From Flaccisagitta enflata (Eukaryota; Chaetognatha; Sagittoidea; Aphragmophora): DNA of 64,000 nucleotides. Location: positions 62,496,001-62,560,000 of the forward strand of contig OZ231127.1 in NCBI GenBank assembly GCA_965153355.1. Reading direction: 5' to 3'. The position numbers were made by a program, and so were the translations under genes. How positions within the stretch are numbered: position 1 is the first letter of the stretch; each line of letters opens with the position of its first letter. The notes under the pieces are model-generated. The model was not told the DNA's origin and made no database searches. It worked only from the letters and a program-made list of their open reading frames with translations. Positions 54,911 to 64,000 of the stretch are shown one piece after another.

Positions 54911-57135
54911 TGATTGAGCAATGTTCTAGATTTGGTAATTGGCGAACCTGAGACAAGTCCATATATTGAATCCTGCTCCGTCCAAGGGGACATCGGTTCA
55001 GACCATCTACCAGTTATCACATGCTTTAACTTTAAAGGGGACACTGATAGACGCCAAAAACTGGATCTTGTTTTGATGGCCAAAAACATTGACAATGCAC
55101 TTGAGAATTTCCAAATAAGTAACAATATTAATCAGACAATAGCGGATCTCACTGAAGTCTTCCAGGATGCGAAACGTAGAAGTGTCAAATCTTTCAAACC
55201 TAAAAAACGCTGTTTGCCTCCAGAAATCATGCAACATATTCATTTAAGAAAAATGATTATGCGAAATCGGAAGAAAACAACATCGGAATTGGTAAAGAGA
55301 GTTTTGACCAAAGCATACAATCGACTGAATCATAAAATAAGACTGCAAATTGACCAGTTTGATGAAATGCAGGCTGAGCTACTGGCAAACAGAATTTGTG
55401 ATGCAGAACCAAATAAGATGTGGCAATTATTCAATGAGTACAAAAACAAGCATAAAAACATTGAAGAACCTGATACACCACTAATTACGCCAGATGGCTC
55501 TATTGCAGTTGACAGCAAACAAAAGTGTGACGAATTTGCGCGTCATCTTAATTCTGTTCATCAAACTCCGGACAACCCTCTTTTTGACACCGATTTTAAA
55601 AATGACATTGAAAGATCTCTTGAAAATGCAACAACCGAAGTTGATAGTCTCTCTATCAAGCCAATTGAATTACTGCAATTTGTGGAAATCCTCCAGGAAA
55701 CAAAAAAGAACTCAGCGCCGGGCGAGGACTGTATTAGCTACGACCTGATGAAAATATGTTCTGATTCAACAAAGCAAATATTCTGCGAAATTATCAACAA
55801 GTGCCTCGAACAAAATGTTTTCCCTTCTGCCTGGAAAGAAGCCAAAGTCAGAATGCAGCACAAGCCAGGGAGGGACAAAAGATATGCAGCTAATTTTAGA
55901 CCAATTTCATTGCTCTCTGCTCTTGGTAAAATGTATGAACGGTACATTTACATATACCTGATGAACGAACTGCAAGCCAAGAAGTTTTTCAACGCTAACC
56001 AGACCGGCTTTATTAAGGGTAGAAGCTCACAAGAGCACTTGATTCGCTTGGCTCAGGGTGTTAGTAATGGCTTCAAGAGGAGATTCTGTACACTTGGGCT
56101 CTTTCTGGATGTAAAAGCCGCTTTTGATGCGGTTTGGACAAAAGGGCTCAAGTACAAAATTAATCGCATCGGTCTCTCAAAACAGATCCAAAACATACTA
56201 CACTCATTCCTAGATAGCCGTACCCTCAGAGTCTTTGTGAACGGAGTTTGGTCAGAGACGGTCCATCTGAGAGCAGGCACGCCTCAAGGGAGTGTCTTGT
56301 CGCCAATCCTCTACTTGATTTTCGTAAATGATTTGACTGTCAATTTAGATGTTAATTCATCGTCAGCGTCGCAGTATGCGGATGATATTGGCATGTGGGT
56401 GACGAGGAAGGATGTCCACTCAGCGGAAATACATTTGCAAGCTGAGGTTAAGAAAGTTGAAGAATGGTGTCGAAGATGGCAAGTATCCTTGAATCCTGCC
56501 AAATCCAAACTTGTGCTTTTTACGAAATGCCCACGACACAAATGCCCTCGACACAAAGATGAAGTAGAGGAAAACGGTCTAGCAATACGTCTGTTTGAAG
56601 AATCAATTCAACCATGTAACGAAGCGGAATTTCTGGGAGTGTTGTTTGATTCTCGCCTAACCTGGGAGCCTCAAACGCGAAAGATGCTCACCAAAGGATA
56701 CAAAAGACTAAACCTTCTACGTTCAGTGGCAGCACTAAGCAAACGTCCAAAACCAGAAAATCTCCTAAAAGTGTATAACGCTACGATAAGATCGGTTTTT
56801 GAATACGCGAGTCTTTGTGTCATAAATGCGGCGGAGACTCATCTTGAAAAGCTCCAGCTTGAAAAGCTCCAGCTCTTACAAAACCAAGCACTACGAGTAA
56901 TTCTCAAGACTCCTTCCTATATCGCCATAAAGGATCTACATGACTACTCAGGAATGCCAAGAATTAAAAGCCATCTCATTTCCTTCGCTAAAAAACGGCT
57001 GACTGCGATGAAAGGCGTCTCTCCATTAATTAACAAGTTAATTGATGAGTACAAAGCAGTGCAACACATCAATGAAAATGAGTCGCTGCTTGATATCATT
57101 GGAACATAAAACAATAAAAATAAGGGGAAACAGCA
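54911..57135 (+). mobile_element. 5'-truncated non-LTR retrotransposon (LINE)
   Basis: Begins abruptly after a (TC)n run (54897-54910) within the end of an AP-endonuclease domain, continues through a full reverse transcriptase, and ends with an A-rich tail (AACAATAAAAATAAGGGG) merging into (CAA)n. The 5' truncation is typical of target-primed reverse transcription. It lies in the interval between predicted Ig-receptor exons 3 and 4, antisense to that gene. Motifs fit the Jockey/CR1-like LINE group; the clade is not resolved. Confidence 0.85.
54914..57109 (+). CDS. LINE ORF2 fragment: endonuclease end and reverse transcriptase
   Basis: 731 codons open after an in-frame TGA at 54911; it has lost its own start. 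Residues 1-40 are the last part of an AP-type endonuclease (GDIGSDHLPVITCF, the SDH motif). Residues ~265-540 are a reverse transcriptase: FRPISLLSALGKMYER, motif A FLDVKAAFDAVW (~397-408), motif B GTPQGSVLSPILYLIF (~454-469) and motif C YADD (~488-491). A C-terminal thumb/connection region follows. No stop or frameshift interrupts it, so insertion is recent. Two small in-frame duplications are visible (KCPRHKCPRHK and LEKLQLEKLQLLQ), the kind that occurs by slippage. There is no RNase H. As a truncated copy it is presumably not mobile by itself. Confidence 0.85.
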   Translation: MSNVLDLVIGEPETSPYIESCSVQGDIGSDHLPVITCFNFKGDTDRRQKLDLVLMAKNIDNALENFQISNNINQTIADLTEVFQDAKRRSVKSFKPKKRCLPPEIMQHIHLRKMIMRNRKKTTSELVKRVLTKAYNRLNHKIRLQIDQFDEMQAELLANRICDAEPNKMWQLFNEYKNKHKNIEEPDTPLITPDGSIAVDSKQKCDEFARHLNSVHQTPDNPLFDTDFKNDIERSLENATTEVDSLSIKPIELLQFVEILQETKKNSAPGEDCISYDLMKICSDSTKQIFCEIINKCLEQNVFPSAWKEAKVRMQHKPGRDKRYAANFRPISLLSALGKMYERYIYIYLMNELQAKKFFNANQTGFIKGRSSQEHLIRLAQGVSNGFKRRFCTLGLFLDVKAAFDAVWTKGLKYKINRIGLSKQIQNILHSFLDSRTLRVFVNGVWSETVHLRAGTPQGSVLSPILYLIFVNDLTVNLDVNSSSASQYADDIGMWVTRKDVHSAEIHLQAEVKKVEEWCRRWQVSLNPAKSKLVLFTKCPRHKCPRHKDEVEENGLAIRLFEESIQPCNEAEFLGVLFDSRLTWEPQTRKMLTKGYKRLNLLRSVAALSKRPKPENLLKVYNATIRSVFEYASLCVINAAETHLEKLQLEKLQLLQNQALRVILKTPSYIAIKDLHDYSGMPRIKSHLISFAKKRLTAMKGVSPLINKLIDEYKAVQHINENESLLDIIGT

Positions 57136-57139
57136 AACA

Positions 57140-57560
57140 AAAACATCAACAATAAGGGCAACAACAACAACAACAGCAGCAACAACAGCTACAACAACAG
57201 CAGCAACAACAACAACAACAACGACAACGACAACAATTACAACAACAGTAGCAGGAATATTCGTCATCACGCAACCCTGGACCGCGGTCGCAAAATATAT
57301 CAAAGCGACAACAACAGCAAGAACATCAACAACAACAACAACAATTACAACAACAGTAGCAGGAAGATTCGTCAACACACAACCCTTGACCGCGGTCTCA
57401 AGAATGTATCCTTATGTGCTGTGCTGCTGTAACAACATATAGCAACAACAACAACAACAACAACATTACAGCAGCCTGACCACAACTACAACCTATATAT
57501 GTATACTCTTTCATAACAACAACAACAACAACACCAACACAGAATAAACAAGGGCGGAAG
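57140..57560. repeat. (CAA)n-rich DNA with a duplicated ~50-bp insert
   Basis: CAA/CAG tracts. AGCAGGAATATTCGTCATCA CGCAACCCTGGACCGCGGTC (57250) recurs as AGCAGGAAGATTCGTCAACA CACAACCCTTGACCGCGGTC (57358), with a weaker copy at 58392. Confidence 0.85.
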
Positions 57561-57594
57561 CTGCAACAATGCAATTACGGCATCAATAACGAAA

Positions 57595-57740
57595 CGGAGC
57601 CTCAAGTCGTAACTAGGAACGCCTACTGGAAGCAAACAGGAGGTTCTCTCCAGGTGGGCTTGAATTGAGCTTCTAGTATATGTTGTCCGAGTCAACGGAC
57701 AACATCGGTTCTGCGCTCATTTGTCTTTCCTCATTCCCTC
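57595..57740. repeat. RepF ~165-bp unit, copy 1
   Basis: GGAGCCTCAAGTCGTAACTA through TCTCCAGGTGGGCTTGAATT, TATATGTTGTCCGAGTCAAC and GTTCTGCGCTCATTTGTCTT. Copy 2 is at 57978-58140. Confidence 0.8.
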
Positions 57741-57839
57741 ACTCTACATGTTGGTATCACCACGGGCAAGTCAAATGTCCGCCGCTGGATAATCCAAATT
57801 AAAGTCAACAAGGATGCAGCAGCAAGAACAACAGCAAAG

Positions 57840-57843
57840 AACA

Positions 57844-57935
<92 letters not shown>
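57840..57935. repeat. (CAA)n microsatellite
   Basis: Pure CAA run separating the two RepF copies. Confidence 0.96.
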
Positions 57936-57977
57936 TCTTTCCGGACCCGCTTAACTCCTCATCACATCATCAATAGG

Positions 57978-58140
57978 CATGGAGCCTTACGTCGCCAGGC
58001 TAGCCCACTGGGGGCCAACAGGACACTTCTTCCAGGTGGGCCTAGGTAGTGCTTTTTACTATATGTTGTCCGAGTCAATGGGCAACATGGATACTGCGCT
58101 TATCTGTCCTTCCCTACTCTCGTTGTTTCATGTCTTGAAC
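57978..58140. repeat. RepF ~165-bp unit, copy 2
   Basis: GGAGCCTTACGTCGCCAGGC, TCTTCCAGGTGGGCCTAGGT, TATATGTTGTCCGAGTCAAT, ATACTGCGCTTATCTGTCCT. Direct repeat of 57595-57740, diverged by roughly a fifth. Confidence 0.8.
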
Positions 58141-58179
58141 GCCTCAAAAAGCCCAATCCATCGACACCAACAGCTGCGC

Positions 58180-58198
58180 CAACAGCAGCAGCAGCAGC

Positions 58199-58260
<62 letters not shown>

Positions 58261-58271
58261 CGACAAGAATG

Positions 58272-58321
<50 letters not shown>

Positions 58322-58545
58322 AACAACAACAACAACAACAAAAACAACAACAACAGCAACAGCAACAGCAACAGCCACGATTACAACAACAGTAGCAGGA
58401 AGATTAAGTCAACCTGCATGGCCCAGCAGCGCTGTCTTGAAATACAACAACAACCGCTTAACAACAACAGCCAACATAACAACAGCAACAACAGCAAAAA
58501 TAAAACAAAAACAAAACAAAAACAAAAGCAACAACAACAACCACG
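58180..58545. repeat. (CAA)n / CAG tracts
   Basis: CAGCAGCAG then CAA to 58370, the third copy of the ~50-bp insert at 58392, and further CAA/AAAAC to 58545. Confidence 0.93.
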
Positions 58546-58716
58546 ATTGCCCAACAACGGCAGCATGAAGTCGTCGCTTACGCAACCTAGACTGGCCTCT
58601 CCCAAGCCGGAAGAAGCTAAACAACCGGACAACGATAAAGCGTCTTCGGCATCAGGAAATATGGCTGGAGGATTCGCTGGTTCATCTCCGTCTGTATGAC
58701 ATGTCTGTCTATCTGT

Positions 58717-58717
58717 A

Positions 58718-58787
<70 letters not shown>
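58717..58787. repeat. (AT)n microsatellite
   Basis: AT dinucleotide run with one TATACATATA break at 58733. Confidence 0.96.
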
Positions 58788-58791
<4 letters not shown>

Positions 58792-59100
58792 TCTCTCAGA
58801 TGCGTCTGGGCCTGGATATTGTCTGTTTGTCCGTTAGTCTGTCCTTTGAGCCAGTACTTCTTCCCCTCTCCCCATATCACATCAAGAACAAAAAGACAAG
58901 AATAAACCAAATAGACAAAGACGGAGGCGGAAGAGCAGAAAGTGCAAAGTCATCTTTGTTAAGGCAAGCTACAAAGCAGAAAAACAAAAAAGAAAAAATC
59001 GATGCTCCTCTCATGTGTTTGATATCTGACCACCAGTGCTTACATGGAGCACGCTTTGTCTCGTGGTATAAACTCATCAGTATCAGAATATATATATATC

Positions 59101-59248
<148 letters not shown>

Positions 59249-59254
59249 ACTCAC

Positions 59255-59365
59255 ATTCATATTCTTCATGAGTTTCATGGTCATGGATCCTTGTCCTTGT
59301 GGTCCGAGAGTTGCCGTTGAGAAGAATGGCATCGGGGCCGAGCTTTCCGAGGCGAGCACCACACC
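59255..59365 (-). CDS. Predicted cytoplasmic-tail exon (exon 3) of the Ig receptor
   Basis: 111 bp (37 codons) between a strong acceptor (TTTCTGTCAG|GGT) and a strong donor (ATGAAT|GTGAGTAAC), phase 0 at both ends. It reads GVVLASESSAPMPFFSTATL, then GPQGQGSMTMKLMKNMN. Phase matches the membrane exon of the proximal Ig gene (ends 59870 at phase 0) and equally that of the distal Ig gene (ends 62231 at phase 0). Low-complexity Ser/Pro/Met-rich, no known domain. Because it is phase-neutral it could also be skipped. Confidence 0.6.
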
Positions 59366-59455
59366 CTGACAGAAACGAGAAAAATCAAGGATATGTGCAA
59401 GTTAAACATCGTAGTAACTGTAATATATGTGGCGTTCATTGGTCACAGCTTGTAG

Positions 59456-59510
<55 letters not shown>

Positions 59511-59516
59511 ATTGTT

Positions 59517-59600
<84 letters not shown>

Positions 59601-59715
59601 ATCGTAGTTGTTGTTAAAGTTGTTGTTGTTATCGTTGTTGTTGTTCTTTTAGTGGTTGTTGTATGCTGTTGTTGTTCCTATTATTGTTGGTGTTGTGGTT
59701 GTTGTTCTTGTTGTT
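59456..59715. repeat. (TTG)n microsatellite in the intron
   Basis: TTG run with TTA interruptions, lying in the predicted intron between exon 2 (59870) and exon 3 (59365) of the proximal Ig gene. Confidence 0.96.
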
Positions 59716-59869
59716 CCCTGCTGCTATTTCTCCTTCATCTGCTTTTGCTTCTTCATCAGCTTCTCTTTAATCATATCATCCATGAAAACGGCGAAAATGT
59801 AAAGAAAAAAAAAGAAAACGGTGAAAACAATTGTAAGCGGAAAAGGCAGAAATCATGCCGTTTGCTTAC

Positions 59870-60219
59870 CTCCTCAGCCGGCTTTAAATCATCACTACTC
59901 TGCTGTTTAAAAGCTTCTTCCCATTTCCCCACTCCTCCCCCTCTATACTCTCCTCCTCTGCACAAATACCCCTTTTTATACAACCCCACAAAAACGGTCG
60001 CCGTCAGCATCGCCAAAGAAGCTACAAAGGCGACCAGCACGGCGATCCCCGACCAACTTTTCGTGGTCGCCGTTGATCTAAACCCATCATCGTGATATTC
60101 GCCGTAAATGTCCGCTTGATTTCGCCCCCAATTCGGGGCGAACAAAAGAATATCTTTGTTGGTGGATTTAAAAACGCCGTCGATTTTTAAAGTGGTTTTT
60201 AAGCCGGATCCGTCGTCGT
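59870..60219 (-). CDS. Ig receptor, proximal gene, exon 2: end of Ig domain and membrane helix
   Basis: 350 bp. Acceptor CGCTTCAAG|ACG at 60220; donor GAGGAG|GTAAGC at 59870/59869. In frame with exon 1 (phase 1) it reads DDDGSGLKTTLKIDGVFKST, the last strands of the fourth Ig-like domain. Then comes a short acidic stalk, a transmembrane helix (GIAVLVAFVASLAMLTATVF), a basic stop-transfer segment KKGYLCR, and a Gly/Glu-rich tail ending LKPAEE. The counterpart in the distal gene has the same membrane helix pattern and KKGYLC. If the donor is not used, translation runs about 19 codons into the intron, giving a short-tailed form. Confidence 0.75.
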
Positions 60220-60696
60220 CTTGAAGCGGGAATCAGTGAGAAGCGAGTGGAAGGCACACTTAATTCATGGAATATTTCAGTCGCGGACACGCGATCCTAT
60301 GGGTCACTTTTCGGTCCGTCTGTCCATCTGTCTCTCCGTCCGTTGGTCAGTTCTGTTAATGAGCGCGTCACTCCGTCCAAAATGCCCCCTACATTATTGC
60401 CCCTTCCTACCCGTCCTCAACGAAGGTTGCTGAGTATCCAGACCTTGTTTAATTTATTCTTGGTATTAGAGAGACTATAGTCCAGAGAAAATATGACGTA
60501 CTATCTAAAGACAGCCTCATACCATCGTTTTTGACGGAAATGAATGGGTTACATGAAGGTCAAACGCGTGTCACGGCCTGTTGTTTAGGCTCTCTCTACC
60601 CCTTCCCCCCCCCCGCATCCCTCATCATCTGTTCCACATTCCTTTCCACTAATTGCTAGATTCAAGATTCAAAGATCTTCCTTCGCCGCTTCCCAC
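60220..60696 (-). other. Gene-specific intron carrying a RepA-like element
   Basis: 477-bp intron splitting the fourth Ig domain of the proximal gene (donor TATG|GTGGGA). The distal paralogue reads straight through the equivalent position. A reverse RepA-like remnant occupies 60279-60450: AGTCGCGGACACGCGAT at one end, TCCGTCTGTCCATCTGTC in the middle, and TACCCGTCCTC...AGTATCCAGACCTTGTTT at the other. Confidence 0.65.
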
Positions 60697-61954
60697 CATA
60701 AAAGTCATGTTTCCTCAGTCTTATTCCGACTCTGACTCCTCCTGGAATTTCCTTCATCATTTCTGGTTTTTGTCTTTCGTGAAAATCGTCGTCGAAAAAC
60801 CAAGAAATATTTTCAGGAGGAGGAATTGGATTCACGTAAATGTCACATTCCATATTTGGAAGTGAGGAGGAGGAGGAGGAGGAGGAAGAGGCGAAGATGC
60901 GTTTGCGACTTGGACAAGCGATGTCCGGTCCACTGACGAGATAAACGTCGACAGTTTTAAAGATGATGGCATCTTTACTGTTTTTGTCATTGCTCTGGTT
61001 TGGACTGGTATCAACATTCATGACAATCTTCCTACTGGGCTTTTCGCTGTTAACATCGTTTCGCGTCATTTTTAAGTCGATTTCTATCATTTGCCCATTT
61101 TCTTTGGTAAATTTCAATTGCGATGGACTGAATTTTTTCGTAGTTTCTTCATCCTCAAATTTCCACGATAATTCTTTTGCAGTTGGAAGTGGATTTCCCG
61201 TTATTTCGCAAGAAATCACTGATTCTGACGATGACTGAGATGATGATGGAATCATGAGAGATGTTGGGCAGGTGATTCTCGGTGGAAACAGAACGTCTAA
61301 TTTGCCAAACGAGCAACTCAGTTTGTCATTCTTATCCAGAGAGGCCTCTGAGCTTTCTTCAATTCCAATCACACATCTTAGCTCTTTGCCATGATCGAGA
61401 TATTTGGCCGTGTAAGTAAAAGAGGCGGAATTTTTAGCCTCCTCGTGAAGTTTCCTCTCTTCCAACTCGTAGATCAATTTATGAGAATCCTCTTTTAAAC
61501 CGGAATTAAAGCTGCATTCAAAATCTAGATGAGCGTCTTCTTTAATGGAAAGCGTTTTTGGTCCTTTACAAATTGGTACCGTTACCACATCGATGAGGAA
61601 AACATTCTTGTTGTTGCATACAATCTTACTAGAATCCTCCAACAAAGCATTTCTTATGGTAAGCGTGTAGGTTTTGCCGCCTCTTTTTGTCACTTGATAG
61701 CGATTTTTAGGGATATCGGGCATCAACATGGTACCCACAGCAACTGACAACAATTGTTGGTTCTTTGCTTGGGTCCAAGATGCGGGAAAGTCAGACTCAC
61801 ACTCGAGAGTGACGCTATTCCCGACGGAGATTGTTCGTTTTACTTCTTCGGAATTGCCCGAGTTTGCGAGACAAACGACGAGCAGATGAAAGGTGAGAAT
61901 TTTGGAGATCATGATGAATGTTATCATAAGCGGGTGTGATGAATTGTCTATCAT
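60697..61954 (-). CDS. Ig-superfamily receptor, proximal gene, exon 1
   Basis: 419 codons plus one base. ATG at 61954, with further in-frame ATGs at 61927 and 61912; the signal sequence MISKILTFHLLVVCLANS suggests the last may be used. Four Ig-like domains follow: (1) VGNSVTLECESDFPASWTQ to SKIVCNNKN, (2) DAHLDFECSF to KELRCVIG, (3) PPRITCP to ISCEITGNPLPTAKELSWKF, (4) GPDIACPSRKRI to MECDIYVNPIPPPENISW, finished in exon 2. Paired Cys and core Trp residues are present in each, though domain 1 has the short C-strand form SWTQ. A poly-Ser run (KRIFASSSSSSSSSLP) interrupts domain 4. Tandem paralogue of the gene at 62231-63733, same strand, 276 bp apart. Likely a cell-surface recognition or adhesion protein; no named orthologue is recognised. 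Confidence 0.8.
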
Positions 61955-62141
61955 TAGGGCGCTTAGAGGATCAAATTCAGATCTTTATCGCACGCATTCT
62001 ACAGAGACATTTACGCCGCGCATCAGATTGTGGAATTATGGCAAAAAGGAAGAGATAAGTAGAGACACTAATCGGTGACGCTTTATTTTGATGACAGAAA
62101 CAAAAGGCATTCAGCTTCGAGACGCGAATGAAGTGAGCAGT

Positions 62142-62180
<39 letters not shown>

Positions 62181-62230
62181 TTCCAGTGGTCCCAAATCAA
62201 TCCCACTAACTATAGACATAGGTTACTTAC
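61955..62230 (-). promoter_or_regulatory. Spacer between the two Ig genes with a conserved 5' block
   Basis: 276 bp only. The stretch 62050-62110 (GAGATAAGTAGAGACACTAA TCGG ... GACAGAAACAAAAGGCA) resembles 63850-63905 upstream of the distal gene (GAGACAAGTAGAGACATCAA TCGC ... GAGAAAAACAAAAGGCA). The duplicated unit therefore included promoter or 5' UTR sequence and each gene probably has its own promoter. A minus-strand AATAAA occurs at 62082-62087, and a (GA)n run at 62145-62176 forms a pyrimidine tract on the coding strand. A private last exon for the distal gene here cannot be excluded (a frame after AAG at about 62112 runs ~45 codons), but it resembles nothing in the other gene. Confidence 0.5.
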
Positions 62231-63733
62231 CTCCTCCAAAGCCGCGACTGTAGATTCCTTCCTATATTCTTTCTCTTCCTTCCTCCTCTCACACAAATAT
62301 CCTTTTTTGAACAGCGCCACACAAACAGTCGCGGTCAGCATGAAAAGCGATAACAAAAAGGCAACAAGAACCGCGACGCCAGAAAAACGGGAAAAGCCGC
62401 CATTTTGATGATAACTTCCGTATTTTTCATCGTCGTCGTCGTCGTTGTCATAAAATCCGTTATCATCAGATCCCCAATAAACTGTGATTTGTTTCGTTTC
62501 CTCATAAGACACGCCGACGACTTTTAGTGTCATTTTCACGCCATTTTGTTCACGATCATCGACGAGATTTTTAATAGTGTTTGCGGGTAATTCAACTCGA
62601 ATTCCATCTTGGATTTTAGAAATGAGATCTTTCATCTGTCTAATCGGATGATCATCGATGATCCAGGAAATGTTGACTAAAGGAGGCGTTGGACTCACGT
62701 ACACGTCACAACCGACCGTCTTTTCACCTTTCTTGAGACGCTTTCTGCTCGGACACGCGATTTCGGGGCCCAAAATCAGATTGACGGAAATGGTTTTGGT
62801 GATGATGTTGTCATTGGAAGTTCCAATGATTCCTTGATGACCGTGAAGTGGATTTGAGGTTTGTAATTTGAGATTTATTGTCGGTTGTTGATGGGAAAGA
62901 TGCTCATTGGTCAGAGTGACTGAAGTCACGATGGCATCGTTTTGGATTCGTTTTTTGGAAAACATTTTCTTATTATCTTGGCTTTCCGTGGAATAGTGCC
63001 ACTGTACAGTTTTTAACCCTGACAGTGGATTAGCCACAATTTTACAGTCAATTTCCGTTTCGGACTTATCACTAGGAACAAAAATATTGGAGTCGCAGTC
63101 TATTTTTGGAGGAAATTGAATGTTCAATTTGCCGTATGAACAACTGGGTTTGGGAATGTTGTCATCCCAATTTTCAGGATGAACGACGCATTTTAGAGTT
63201 TTGCCATGATCCATGTGTTTGGCGGTGTATTTGTAAACTGGTTCATCTTTCTCAATTGCTTCAAATACTTTATCATCACCCATTTTCCAAGTGATTTTCG
63301 GCTTTTGGGTTTCGCTTTTTAAATCCAAATTGCATCTGAAATCTGCTGGTGAGTCCTCCAACATTTCTTTGTTTGACACCTCACACTTTGGATTAGGTAA
63401 AACTTGTACGTGGAAATTGTTCTTGTTGTTACATAGAATTTCACTACTGTCCTCTATCTGGGCATTTCTTAAAGTAAGAACATATCGTTTTCCTTTTGCC
63501 GTTGCATAGTATCTTTCCTTTGAAATTTCTGGCAAAACTAGTCTTCCGTTTGCGAGATTGATGGTTTTGCCATCTTTGTTTTGAGACCAAATTGCGGGGA
63601 AATCAGAATAGCATTCGAGAGAAACAGAACCACCGACGGGAATCGCGAAGCTTTTCACATTTGACTCGGCAGTAGAATGTGATATAAAGAGGCCAAATAT
63701 GAAAAGCAGCTCCTTGATACCCATATGACCCAT
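62231..63733 (-). CDS. Ig-superfamily receptor, distal gene, ectodomain and membrane exon
   Basis: 501 codons in one exon, from ATG 63733 to the donor GAGGAG|GTAAGTAAC at 62231/62230 (phase 0). Residues 1-22 are a signal peptide (ELLFIFGLFISHSTA). Ig1: Cys41, Trp49, Cys101. Ig2: Cys134, Trp149, Cys182. Ig3: PPKIDCD with IDCKIVANPLSGLKTVQWHY. Ig4: GPEIACPSRKRL, VGCDVYVSPTPPLVNISWII. An acidic stalk follows (NDDDDDEKYG), a transmembrane helix at about 452-475 (GVAVLVAFLLSLFMLTATVC), then KKGYLCERRKEEKEYRKEST. Unspliced, it would stop six codons into the intron. The proximal gene has the same layout except for one extra intron in Ig4. No private downstream tail exon is evident before the next gene starts, raising the possibility that both use the exons at 59255-59365 and 54653-54734. 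Confidence 0.8.
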
Positions 63734-64000
63734 CTTTGTGAAAAAATGACGAGATATATTGGCGCAAACTCGTTATCAACAGAAATGAAAAACGCAAGAT
63801 TCTTTGCTTCTCAAAAGCGCATCATAGAAGAATAATCTTGAGAACAAAGAGACAAGTAGAGACATCAATCGCAAATTTCCAAAATGAGAAAAACAAAAGG
63901 CAACTTGTTTCTTTCGCGTAAGATGTACATTTGATGGTGTCTGAGTGTGTATCTCTCAATCTCAAGAACTCAATCTGTCAGACTTTCCTTGTATCTATCT
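63734..64000 (-). promoter_or_regulatory. Upstream region of the distal Ig gene
   Basis: Holds the 5' block shared with the proximal gene (63850-63905). No TATA box recognised. The window ends here, so further tandem Ig copies beyond 64000 cannot be excluded. Confidence 0.4.

Noticed and set aside
58551-58697. Plus-strand frame with protein-like composition after (CAA)n
   Set aside because: Short, continuous with CAA-repeat translation, no donor/acceptor pair, and partly made of the RepF-associated repeat.
61977-62112. Private last exon of the distal Ig gene
   Set aside because: A ~45-codon frame follows a pyrimidine tract, but the sequence has no counterpart in the proximal gene and overlaps the conserved 5' block of the next gene. 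It remains possible but unsupported.

Overview
This window looks like a gene-poor stretch of an animal (metazoan) nuclear genome. The evidence is spliced genes with GT-AG introns, secreted and membrane proteins built from immunoglobulin, ankyrin and EGF-like modules, LTR and non-LTR retrotransposons, and an extreme load of simple repeats: (TC)n/(GA)n, (CA)n, (CAA)n, (GAAA)n and (GACG)n runs up to about 270 bp. An arthropod or other invertebrate fits best, partly because the commonest dispersed repeats resemble arthropod Helitron-derived DINE/HINE elements, but the species cannot be named from this sequence. Most long open frames here are translations of microsatellites and are not genes.

Layout. 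1-4 kb: simple repeats, a small foldback element and a 123-bp tandem repeat. 4.0-7.0 kb: left arm of a ~3 kb inverted repeat whose other arm is at 51.4-54.4 kb, so the two arms bracket 44.4 kb. 7.5-9.6 kb (minus): one long reading frame for a secreted-ankyrin / EGF-like / transmembrane / papain-fold-like protein, interrupted by a single in-frame UGA. 10-25 kb: minisatellites, microsatellites and several dispersed repeat families (called RepA to RepE here), with a hAT-like element nested inside one RepC copy. 25.5-28.1 kb: AT-rich and without recognisable genes. 28.49-31.39 kb: a large imperfect palindrome, with a perfect ~220-bp centre, whose two outer ends each carry the same first coding exon of an HMGL-like (DRE-TIM metallolyase-like) protein. 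32.15-38.05 kb: a complete LTR retrotransposon with 565-bp LTRs, a 4-bp target duplication, PBS-like and polypurine sites, and only a gag gene with an arginine/serine-rich tail and no pol. 38.5-51.4 kb: minisatellites, microsatellites and more RepA-D copies. 54.9-57.1 kb: a 5'-truncated non-LTR retrotransposon with an uninterrupted reverse transcriptase. 57.1-59.8 kb: (CAA)n/(TTG)n-rich DNA. 54.65-63.73 kb (minus): two tandem paralogous Ig-superfamily membrane receptors. Their membrane exons end at the same place, in the same phase, on strong splice donors. Two short downstream exons (59.3 and 54.7 kb) look like cytoplasmic-tail exons.

The host genes here are surface proteins: an ankyrin-ectodomain receptor and a tandem Ig receptor cluster. 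The two Ig receptors may share tail exons, which would make a variable-ectodomain / common-tail cluster; this is inference and needs transcript data. The strongest candidates for undescribed biology are the UGA-interrupted ankyrin receptor, the Ig cluster and the gag-only LTR element.
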